A DNA stretch of 5,061 nt, from positions 1 through 5,061 of the forward strand of contig JAGPEW010000081.1 in the NCBI GenBank assembly GCA_018056825.1. The letters are read 5' to 3'. The notes beneath the pieces are model-generated. The model had not been told where the DNA came from. It ran no database searches and saw only the letters and a program-made list of their open reading frames with translations. Shown here in pieces: positions 1 through 5,061 of the stretch. The position numbers and the translations under genes are program-made. Source of the stretch: Candidatus Sordicultor aquaticus (GTDB lineage: Bacteria; Atribacterota; Atribacteria; Atribacterales; Caldatribacteriaceae). Within the stretch, counting starts at the first letter, position 1; each line of letters starts with the position of its first letter.

Positions 1-1299
1 CACTACTCTGGTAGCCAAAGCATCTGAAATTAGTTGACACCAAAAAGGACTCTTAGATCCTCCACCAGTAAGTTTCATTTCTTCAAAAGATATGGAAAAA
101 GCTCGAAAACAATCCATAATAGAAAACGCCACTCCTTCGTATACTGCTCGCAACAGATGAGACCTAGTATGATTATAGCGTAAACCAAAGAAAGTTCCCT
201 GAGCATGAGGATTAATAAAAGGTGCCCTCTCTCCTCCCGGACTAACATAAGGGAGAAAGACTACTCCTTCTGAACCCGGCAAAACCTTCTGGGCTTCTTT
301 TTCTAAAAAAGAAAAAAATGAACTTTTCTCAGGATAAAATTCTTTTTGATCGGCTAAGAACCGAGCTATAAACCAGTCTAAACTTAAAGTGCCCGCCATA
401 GTTCCCATTGCTCGAAGATATGCATCTTTTAAAGGATAAGAAACAGTAATTCCCACTCCTGGAGGTTCAAAAAGTTTATCAGATTTATCACTCAAAAAGG
501 CATTAAAACAGGTAGTGCCTAAAATAGAATAAACCTGACCAAATTCTAAAATCCCCAAAGCAATAGCACAGGAAGCTACGTCTACCACACCGTTAACCAC
601 TGGAGTGCCTACTTGAAGTCCAGTAACCGCAGCTGCCTCTTCTCCAACTTTCCCTATAACCGTAAAAGCACTCTCTACAGGAGGAATAATTCTCTCTAAA
701 TCAGAGAGATCAAACATTTTTAATAGGGGCGAAATTTCTCCAGTTATAGGCTGAGGCAACATAAATAAATCAGAAGAGTCAGTAACTATAACTCCAGTTA
801 ACTTAAATTTTATCCAATCTTTGGCAAACATAAAATATCGAGCTTTTTCTAAAACTTCCGGCCGGTATTTTTTTAACCAGGCCAGAATAGCTACTGGTGA
901 CCCGGTGAAAAGACAATTACTGCTCATATTAAAAGCTTGATTATGTCTCCCATCATCCTTCCATTCATCAATCATTTCCGCTGCTCTACCATCTATCCAG
1001 ATTATAGCTCGACCTAAGGGTTGGAAGTGAGTATCAAGTAACCAACAGCCAGTTCCCTGTCCAGTTACTCCCAAAGCGGCAATGTCTGCCGGATTTTTTC
1101 CTGAGGTAGCAATACACTTAGCAATAGCTTGAGCCGTCTCTTGCCAAATTTCTTCCATATCTTGCTCAGCTTCGCTCGATCGTTCACTAACAATAGCCAA
1201 TTCCCGAGTCGATGAAGAAACAACTTTTCCCCTAGTATCAAAAAGAACTGCCTTAACATTACTAGTGCCAAGGTCTACCCCTAAAAGAAACTGGTCCAT
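1..1299 (-). CDS. FGGY-family carbohydrate kinase (xylulokinase/erythritol kinase-like), 3' end cut by the window
   Basis: Probable ATP-dependent cytoplasmic kinase for a polyol or ketose. The frame is open for 433 codons from the ATG to the left edge; FGGY kinases are usually near 500 residues, so about 70 are missing. Seen in the translation: the N-terminal phosphate loop GVDLGTSNVK (residues 7-16, D9), GVTGQGTGCW (77-86), WIDGRA (101-106), the presumed catalytic base D240 in VNGVVDVAS, a second phosphate motif GTT (261-263), PGGERAP (354-360), and the adenosine-side motif GGGSKSPFWCQ (412-422). The TGQGxGxWL pattern recalls, from memory, COG1070 kinases acting on erythritol or pentuloses, but the substrate cannot be read from the sequence. 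The start is supported by AAGGAGGT 10 nt upstream. It is the last gene visible in the operon, 29 nt after the zinc dehydrogenase. No frameshift or stop was found on codon-by-codon reading. Family assignment is firm; substrate is unknown. Confidence 0.93.
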   Translation of the reverse strand, partial: MDQFLLGVDLGTSNVKAVLFDTRGKVVSSSTRELAIVSERSSEAEQDMEEIWQETAQAIAKCIATSGKNPADIAALGVTGQGTGCWLLDTHFQPLGRAIIWIDGRAAEMIDEWKDDGRHNQAFNMSSNCLFTGSPVAILAWLKKYRPEVLEKARYFMFAKDWIKFKLTGVIVTDSSDLFMLPQPITGEISPLLKMFDLSDLERIIPPVESAFTVIGKVGEEAAAVTGLQVGTPVVNGVVDVASCAIALGILEFGQVYSILGTTCFNAFLSDKSDKLFEPPGVGITVSYPLKDAYLRAMGTMAGTLSLDWFIARFLADQKEFYPEKSSFFSFLEKEAQKVLPGSEGVVFLPYVSPGGERAPFINPHAQGTFFGLRYNHTRSHLLRAVYEGVAFSIMDCFRAFSISFEEMKLTGGGSKSPFWCQLISDALATRVV

Positions 1300-1309
1300 T
1301 AGCTTTAAG

Positions 1310-1317
1310 ACCTCCTT
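1310..1317 (-). promoter_or_regulatory. Shine-Dalgarno site of the FGGY kinase
   Basis: The minus strand reads AAGGAGGT, a near-perfect anti-16S match, 10 nt before the ATG at 1299. It fixes the kinase start and makes it the strongest ribosome site in the window. The whole 29-nt gap to the upstream stop holds nothing else: no hairpin or terminator is visible, so the kinase is expected to be co-transcribed with the dehydrogenase. Confidence 0.8.
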
Positions 1318-1328
1318 ATCTAAAAAAA

Positions 1329-2372
1329 CTAAAACTCTAAAACCACTTTAACTAACGTTTTGTCATACCTTACTGCCGAAAAAGCTTTCTCAAAATCTGA
1401 AAAAGGATATACACTAATTAGCTGATTAATATTGCTTTGATTACTATTCAACAGCGCAAGCGCTTCTCTAGTTAGAAGTGGAGAAGCCGAATAACTAGTT
1501 TTTATCGTAATTTGAGAAAAGTACACCTGATAAATGGGAAAAGAAAAACTTTCTCCTGGAGCTGAAGGAGCGTATAAAACTAAAGTTCCTCCTCGATCTA
1601 CTAATGATATAGAACTTTCCACTACTTGGGGAAAGGGAGGAGTAACTAAAACTACATCTGCTAGCCTACCTCCATTTATCTCCTTAATAGCTTCTATGGT
1701 ATTTTCTCTGTTAGGGTTTATTCCTTCATCCGCTCCTAAGCGAGAAGCAAGTTTCAACCTAAATTCATCTGGTTCCACTACTATAGTTTTTTGAGAACCA
1801 AAAATCTTTGATAGAAAAGTCAAGACTAACCCGTTAAACCCTGCACCTATTATCACTACAGTATCACCTACTGAAATTCCCGATCTATATATTGCCTGCA
1901 GGCAGCAAGCTATTGGTTCAGTTAAAGTAGCATCAATAAAGGAGAGAGTAGGGGGCAGAATAAGTAACCCTCGTCTCACATTTTCTCCCTTTACTTTTAT
2001 AAATTGGGAAAATCCTCCGGGATAGATTCCATTTTCTCGGAAATTCGGACACATAGAATAATTACCTTTTCGGCAATAATGACATACAAAGCAAGGAACA
2101 TGATGATGGACAAAAACTCGGTCTCCCGGTCGAAAATCCTTCACCATAGAACCAGCCTTGACTATTACACCTGTTGGTTCGTGGCCAAAAAAAGTGGGCG
2201 CATGAGGCTCACGATACCAGTCCATTACATCACTACTACAGATGCCACAGGCCTTAGTTTCTACTAAAACCTCGTCATTTTCCAACTGAGGAATAGATAC
2301 TTCCTCCATCTTCACTGTTTTTCTATCATAGTATTTTAGTGCTTTTACGGAATTAGCTTCAAGTCCAGTCAT
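1329..2372 (-). CDS. Zinc-dependent medium-chain alcohol/polyol dehydrogenase
   Basis: Complete 347-residue MDR-superfamily oxidoreductase, usual length for the sorbitol/threonine dehydrogenase group; it should oxidise a secondary hydroxyl to a ketone (or the reverse) in the cytoplasm. The N-terminal GroES-like domain carries the catalytic zinc ligands C45 (in CGICSSD), H64-E65 (GHE) and E152. The structural zinc lobe has C94, C97, C100 and C108, preceded by an unusual HHH run (89-91). The Rossmann domain begins at GAGFNG (176-181). An acidic residue, E200, ends the second beta strand, which in this family favours NAD over NADP. The ATG directly abuts the cupin stop (TAG-ATG), so translation is probably coupled; only a GGGGG tract serves as a ribosome site. 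The family is clear. The substrate is not: 2,3-butanediol, a polyol or a sugar acid are all possible. Confidence 0.93.
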   Translation of the reverse strand: MTGLEANSVKALKYYDRKTVKMEEVSIPQLENDEVLVETKACGICSSDVMDWYREPHAPTFFGHEPTGVIVKAGSMVKDFRPGDRVFVHHHVPCFVCHYCRKGNYSMCPNFRENGIYPGGFSQFIKVKGENVRRGLLILPPTLSFIDATLTEPIACCLQAIYRSGISVGDTVVIIGAGFNGLVLTFLSKIFGSQKTIVVEPDEFRLKLASRLGADEGINPNRENTIEAIKEINGGRLADVVLVTPPFPQVVESSISLVDRGGTLVLYAPSAPGESFSFPIYQVYFSQITIKTSYSASPLLTREALALLNSNQSNINQLISVYPFSDFEKAFSAVRYDKTLVKVVLEF

Positions 2373-2780
2373 CTATAATGCCCCCATAGATTTCAGGTGC
2401 TCTTTATTGGGAATGATGCAAAGAAAAGCAAATATTTCTTCTCCTTGATTAATTAGTTGATGAACCTCCATAGGGGGAATATAAATAACGTCTCCTGGAG
2501 ATACGTCTTTTTTCTCTTTTCCTAAAACCACTGTCCCTTTTCCTCGCAGAATGAATACTCCATGGTCATGCTGATGTTGGTCCAAAACTGTCTGACCCCC
2601 TGGCTCAACTTCAAAATAACGAAGAGCAAAGTAAGGAGCTCCCTCTTCCCTGCCAATGAGCCAACGCACACTTACCCCTCGTGCTCCTCCGGGGTCAGAA
2701 GTTAAAGGATAATCTTTTTTAATTACTCCTTCCCAATTCCATTCTTTATCAGATTTTTGAAACTTATGTATTACTCCCAT
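2373..2780 (-). CDS. Small single-domain cupin (Cupin_2-like), function unknown
   Basis: Complete 135-residue beta-barrel protein of the cupin superfamily. Motif 1 is seen as GG (61-62) ... H69-Q-H71-D-H73-G ... LRGKG (78-82). Motif 2 is PGDVIYIPP (95-103) followed by H107 and N111, matching G-x5-P-x4-H-x3-N. H69, H71 and H107 are the likely metal ligands. The usual glutamate of motif 1 is not evident and H73 may take its place. Residues 1-50, including a conserved-looking PLTSDPGGARGVSVRWLIG stretch (25-43), form a polar N-terminal lead-in. No signal peptide or DNA-binding domain is seen, so it should be a cytoplasmic enzyme or small-molecule binder. Single cupins in sugar operons are often isomerases, epimerases, lyases or dioxygenases; which applies here cannot be decided. 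It sits 19 nt after E1 beta and abuts the dehydrogenase. Confidence 0.85.
   Translation of the reverse strand: MGVIHKFQKSDKEWNWEGVIKKDYPLTSDPGGARGVSVRWLIGREEGAPYFALRYFEVEPGGQTVLDQHQHDHGVFILRGKGTVVLGKEKKDVSPGDVIYIPPMEVHQLINQGEEIFAFLCIIPNKEHLKSMGAL
2381..2385 (-). promoter_or_regulatory. Weak G-tract ribosome site of the zinc dehydrogenase, inside the cupin gene
   Basis: The only purine-rich match before the ATG at 2372 is GGGGG, 8 nt upstream, within the last codons of the cupin gene. It is poorer than the AAGGAG/GAGGTG sites of the neighbouring genes. With the stop and start codons directly adjacent, ribosomes finishing the cupin probably re-initiate here. The role of the tract is inferred. 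Confidence 0.45.
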
Positions 2781-2787
2781 CCTATTA

Positions 2788-2794
2788 TCACCTC
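2788..2794 (-). promoter_or_regulatory. Shine-Dalgarno site of the cupin gene
   Basis: The minus strand reads GAGGTGA, 7 nt before the ATG at 2780, within the 19-nt gap after the E1 beta stop codon. It supports the chosen start. No terminator or promoter fits in this gap, so the cupin belongs to the same transcript. Confidence 0.75.
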
Positions 2795-2799
2795 GGTCT

Positions 2800-3780
2800 T
2801 TATTCCATCAACTTTTTAATTTCTCTAACAATATCTTCAATTTGAGGAACTATTTTCCGCTCTAAATTAGGATTATAAGGAGGCGGCATTTCCTCCCCTC
2901 CTAAGCGAACAACCGGTGCATCTAAATAATCAAACAATTCCTCCCCTACCCATGCAGATATTTCTGCTCCAAACCCTCCGAAGCGGGGAGGTTCATAAAC
3001 CACCATTACCCGGTTGGTCTTTTTAACTGAATGAGCAATAGTCTCGGTATCTAGGGGTCTAAGGCTTCTCGTATCTACCACTTCTATATCAATTCCCTCC
3101 TGGGCTAATATTTTAGATGCCTCAAGAGCACGAGGAACCATTATAGAATAACCAATTACTGTTGCGTCTTTGCCCTCTTTTTTAACTTCGGCTTTACCTA
3201 TAGGAATATAATATTCCTCTTCAGGAACTTGGCCCTTAGTTTTATACAGGAGTTTATGTTCTACAAAAACCACTGGATTATCATCTTTTATTGCGCTCTT
3301 TAATAAACCTTTAGCATCATAAGGAGTAGAAGGAGCTATAACTTTTAGCCCTGGGACATGAGCAAACCAAGACTCCAGACTCCCTGAGTGATGCCCAGCC
3401 GCTCCAGTTCCTGAACCTGCCGGGGCACGAACTACCATAGGAACTTTTGCTTTCCCACCAAACATAAAATGAATTTTAGCTGCTTGGTTTACCAGTTGGT
3501 CTGAACCAATAGTCATAAAATCGAAAAACATAATTTCAGCTACTGGACGCATCCCCACCAGCGCCGCTCCTGTTGCTCCTCCGATAATAGCAATCTCCGA
3601 AATAGGGGTATCTATTACCCTTTCTGGGCCAAACTCCTCAATCAACCCTTGAGTTACTCCAAAAGCTCCTCCGTATATCCCAATATCTTCTCCCAGAAGG
3701 AAAACCTTAGGGTCTTTTCTCATTTCCTCTCGCATAGCTTCCCGTAAAGCCTCAGCATAAGTAATTTCTCTATTAGGCAT
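2800..3780 (-). CDS. ThDP-dependent dehydrogenase E1 component, beta subunit (pyruvate/acetoin dehydrogenase type)
   Basis: Complete 326-residue E1 beta subunit, normal length for PdhB/AcoB. In an alpha2beta2 E1 it provides the pyrimidine-side half of the ThDP site and the active-site channel for decarboxylation or C-C cleavage of a 2-oxo acid or acetoin. Seen: LLGEDIG (28-34), YGGAFGVTQGL (36-46), DTPISE (57-62) with E62 aligned to the glutamate that activates the cofactor aminopyrimidine, RPVAEIMFFDF (78-88), and GHHSGSLESWFAHVPG (129-144), where H131 matches the conserved histidine of the QHS motif. The C-terminal transketolase-C domain (about 195-326) is intact with VVDTRSLRPLD and YEPP. 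Its ATG overlaps the end of the alpha gene by 8 bases and has AAGGAG 8 nt upstream, consistent with equal production of both subunits. Substrate is undecided between pyruvate, another 2-oxo acid, acetoin or a sugar-derived ketone. Confidence 0.93.
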   Translation of the reverse strand: MPNREITYAEALREAMREEMRKDPKVFLLGEDIGIYGGAFGVTQGLIEEFGPERVIDTPISEIAIIGGATGAALVGMRPVAEIMFFDFMTIGSDQLVNQAAKIHFMFGGKAKVPMVVRAPAGSGTGAAGHHSGSLESWFAHVPGLKVIAPSTPYDAKGLLKSAIKDDNPVVFVEHKLLYKTKGQVPEEEYYIPIGKAEVKKEGKDATVIGYSIMVPRALEASKILAQEGIDIEVVDTRSLRPLDTETIAHSVKKTNRVMVVYEPPRFGGFGAEISAWVGEELFDYLDAPVVRLGGEEMPPPYNPNLERKIVPQIEDIVREIKKLME

Positions 3781-4726
3781 AAACCATTCTCCTTGCTTCC
3801 TCTAAAGTAGGTTCGGGGCTTTCCAGAGCGAAATTTATCGCTTCTTCTATTTCCCTCTCCACCTGCTTTTTGATATTTTCCAATTCTTCTTCTCGTACTG
3901 TTTCTTCCCGAAGATGCTTTTCTAAAAATTTAATAGGATCCTTATTCATCCACTCTCGAACTTCTTCTTTCGTTCGATAAGCCTGTCGATCACTTTTGGA
4001 ATGTCCTTTCCAGCGATAAGTTCGAGCTTCTATAAAAGTTGGGCCTTCTCCTTGGCGAGCTCGCTCTATTGCTATTTGAGCAGTTTCATACACTTCTAGC
4101 ACATTATTTCCATCAATACTCACCCCCGGAATCCCATACCCCTTAGCTCGCTCAGCAATGTCAGGAAGAGCAAACGCTTTTTGTGCCGGAAAAGACATAG
4201 CATACATATTATTTTCGCAAATAAACACTACAGGAAGATTAAAAATAGCTGCCATATTTACTGATTCATGGAAAGCTCCAGTGTTAGCTGCCCCATCACC
4301 GAAAAAGCAAAGAACTACTTTATCATTTTTTTGCAATTTACACCCCAGGGCAGCACCTGTGGCAATAGGTATACCTGAACCTACAATTCCAGTAGCCCCC
4401 AAGTTTCCCTTCTCCACATCGGCAATATGCATCGAACCCCCTAATCCATGGCAATATCCAGTATCCCTAGCTAATAACTCTGCCATCATCCGCTTCACAT
4501 CAGCGCCTTTGGCTATACAATGACCATGACCCCGATGAGTAGAAGTAATATAGTCATCTGCTCTGAGGGCATAACAGGCTCCTACCGCTACTGCTTCTTC
4601 TCCCACGTAGAGGTGAAAAGTACCCCAAATTTTCCCTTCCATATAAAGTTCTTCAGCTCGCTCTTCAAAAGTACGGATAAGGTACATCTTTCTATACATT
4701 TCCAACTTATCTTCCAAGGAAAGCAC
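3773..4726 (-). CDS. ThDP-dependent dehydrogenase E1 component, alpha subunit (pyruvate/acetoin dehydrogenase type), GTG start
   Basis: Complete 317-residue E1 alpha subunit; the short length and absence of a long N-terminal extension resemble AcoA-type subunits more than PdhA. It binds the ThDP diphosphate through Mg2+: the ThDP motif runs from G143-D144-G145 to E171-N172-N173. Also seen are HLYVGEEAVAVG (38-49), THRGHGH (63-69), HGLGGSMHI (93-101), GATGIVGSGIPIATGAA (110-126), and the active-site loop YRWKGHSKSDRQAYR (237-251), in which H242 matches the conserved loop histidine. The start is GTG at 4726-4724: GAGGAG lies 8 nt upstream, and the nearby ATG at 4734-4732 is in another frame. 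It follows the upstream dehydrogenase by 14 nt. Family-wide, such E1s usually pass an acyl group to a lipoyl E2, but no E2 or E3 is in the window. The exact substrate is unknown. Confidence 0.93.
   Translation of the reverse strand: MLSLEDKLEMYRKMYLIRTFEERAEELYMEGKIWGTFHLYVGEEAVAVGACYALRADDYITSTHRGHGHCIAKGADVKRMMAELLARDTGYCHGLGGSMHIADVEKGNLGATGIVGSGIPIATGAALGCKLQKNDKVVLCFFGDGAANTGAFHESVNMAAIFNLPVVFICENNMYAMSFPAQKAFALPDIAERAKGYGIPGVSIDGNNVLEVYETAQIAIERARQGEGPTFIEARTYRWKGHSKSDRQAYRTKEEVREWMNKDPIKFLEKHLREETVREEELENIKKQVEREIEEAINFALESPEPTLEEARRMVYA
3789..3794 (-). promoter_or_regulatory. Shine-Dalgarno site of E1 beta, inside the alpha gene
   Basis: The minus strand reads AAGGAG, 8 nt before the ATG at 3780, inside the last codons of the E1 alpha gene. 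The alpha stop codon (3775-3773) lies just past the beta start, giving an 8-base overlap. This arrangement couples translation of the two subunits. Confidence 0.75.
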
Positions 4727-4734
4727 TTTATCAT

Positions 4735-4740
4735 CTCCTC
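4735..4740 (-). promoter_or_regulatory. Shine-Dalgarno site that decides the GTG start of E1 alpha
   Basis: The minus strand reads GAGGAG directly after the TAA of the upstream dehydrogenase, 8 nt before the GTG at 4726. The ATG at 4734-4732 abuts this site with no spacing and is out of frame with the E1 alpha protein, so GTG is the best start. Confidence 0.75.
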
Positions 4741-5061
4741 TTAAGGTTTAAGAATAACTTTTATAGCTTTTCTATTTTTAGTAAGTTCAAATCCTTCTTG
4801 CCATTGGGAAAGAGGCAAGATATGAGTAATAATTTTTTTCAAGGGAAAATCAGTATTTTCTAAAAGGTTAATTGCTTTCTCCCAGCTGGATGTAGTTTGA
4901 GTGCGAGACCCAGTAATTTTAAGCTCCCGAGAAAAGAGATATTGATCAAAATCAACAATTACTGGTTTATGGATAATGCCCATCTGAACATATCGACCTC
5001 TTTTCTTCAGAACTTCCAAACCTAAAGATACAGCTGGTAATGCCCCCGAACACTCAAAGGC
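4741..5061 (-). CDS. C-terminal part of a second medium-chain (zinc-type) dehydrogenase, 5' end outside the window
   Basis: The frame is open to the right edge: 106 residues and a TAA stop, whereas the family is about 340-350 long, so roughly 240 N-terminal residues, including all zinc ligands and the GxGxxG motif, lie outside. An internal ATG at 5019 is not the start, since family-like sequence continues upstream of it. Seen: FECSGA near the edge, a glycine-poor strand/turn KKRGRYVQMG, then a SRTQTTSSWEKAINLL helix, ITHILPLSQWQEGFEL and the closing AIKVILKP. These match the end of the Rossmann domain and the final helix and strand of sorbitol/threonine dehydrogenase-like MDR enzymes (ITHxxPL...GFEL...AIKVIL). 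It is clearly not a copy of the dehydrogenase at 1329-2372: the pattern is shared but most residues differ. It would supply a separate oxidation step. Catalytic zinc cannot be confirmed from this fragment. Confidence 0.85.
   Translation of the reverse strand, partial: AFECSGALPAVSLGLEVLKKRGRYVQMGIIHKPVIVDFDQYLFSRELKITGSRTQTTSSWEKAINLLENTDFPLKKIITHILPLSQWQEGFELTKNRKAIKVILKP

Larger units (their letters stand above)
1..5061 (-). other. Single-strand catabolic operon (partial): MDR - E1 alpha - E1 beta - cupin - MDR - FGGY kinase
   Basis: Six genes run in the same direction with gaps of 14, -8, 19, 0 and 29 nt, and no hairpin followed by a T-run lies between any of them, so one transcript is likely. 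Both ends are open: the promoter, any transporter or regulator, and the operon end lie outside. The content (two dehydrogenases, a sugar-type kinase, a ThDP E1 pair, a cupin) suggests a pathway for a polyol, sugar or hydroxyketone. This is inferred from gene families and spacing only. Confidence 0.75.

Noticed and set aside
305..318. Adjacent A6 and A7 runs (U7CU6 in the mRNA) in the kinase gene
   Set aside because: Considered as a slippage or frameshift site, but the kinase frame is intact across it and the encoded residues (FFSFL) fall in a variable stretch; nothing indicates programmed frameshifting.
691..709. Perfect 7-bp inverted repeat TCTCTCT/AGAGAGA with a 5-nt loop
   Set aside because: It sits inside the kinase coding sequence (DLSDLER region), has no T-run after it and is low-complexity; a terminator or operator is not supported.
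1065..1271. 68-residue minus-strand reading frame
   Set aside because: It lies out of frame within the FGGY kinase, whose own frame carries all the family motifs; it has no separate ribosome site or recognisable content.
1893..1904. 12-bp perfect palindrome TGCCTGCAGGCA
   Set aside because: It is inside the dehydrogenase gene and encodes the conserved region just after the zinc ligand E152; a single copy far from any start gives no support for an operator.
4158..4523. 121-residue plus-strand reading frame
   Set aside because: It is antisense to E1 alpha, a highly conserved gene; the composition looks like a codon-bias shadow, with no family motif.
2800..4726. Reading the E1 pair as split transketolase halves, as in apulose-type pathways
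   Set aside because: The GDG...NN arrangement, HGLGGSMH, YRWKGHSKSD loop and the beta-subunit DTPISE/HHS motifs are those of 2-oxo acid/acetoin dehydrogenase E1, not of transketolase.
4732..4734. ATG as an alternative start for E1 alpha
   Set aside because: It is out of frame with the E1 alpha protein and abuts the ribosome site with no spacing; GTG at 4726 fits frame and spacing.
4520..4744. 74-residue plus-strand reading frame spanning the E1 alpha start
   Set aside because: Antisense to E1 alpha and its ribosome site, no recognisable domain; treated as a shadow, like the plus-strand frames at 1534-1794 and 2004-2267.

Overview
The window is part of a compact bacterial catabolic operon. 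Every supported gene lies on the minus strand, so transcription runs from high to low coordinates. The DNA is AT-rich (roughly 40% GC by eye; one 60-base line counted gave 42%). Most genes have Shine-Dalgarno sites of the AAGGAG/GAGGTG type. This suits a low-GC bacterium such as a Firmicute, or a Thermotogae- or Atribacterota-like lineage, but nothing here fixes the taxon.

In transcription order the genes are: (1) the C-terminal third of a zinc-type medium-chain alcohol/polyol dehydrogenase, cut by the right edge (5061-4741); (2) a thiamine-diphosphate (ThDP) E1 alpha subunit of the pyruvate/acetoin dehydrogenase type, with a GTG start (4726-3773); (3) its E1 beta partner (3780-2800), overlapping alpha by 8 bases; (4) a small single-domain cupin (2780-2373); (5) a complete zinc-dependent medium-chain dehydrogenase (2372-1329) whose ATG directly follows the cupin stop; (6) an FGGY-family carbohydrate kinase (1299-1), whose C-terminal end lies beyond the left edge. 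Junctions are 14 nt, -8 nt, 19 nt, 0 nt and 29 nt. No promoter, terminator, RNA gene, repeat or mobile element could be supported, so the operon seems to run past both edges.

Read together, the enzymes suggest uptake and breakdown of a polyol, sugar or hydroxyketone. Two NAD(P)-linked dehydrogenases would oxidise hydroxyls, the FGGY kinase would phosphorylate a polyol or ketose, and the E1 pair would cleave an alpha-keto or alpha-hydroxyketone intermediate. The cupin could be an isomerase, lyase or sensor. The substrate is not evident. The noteworthy point is an acetoin/pyruvate-type E1 pair built into a sugar-kinase operon, with no E2 or E3 gene within the window. This may be an uncharacterised pathway, but that is inference.
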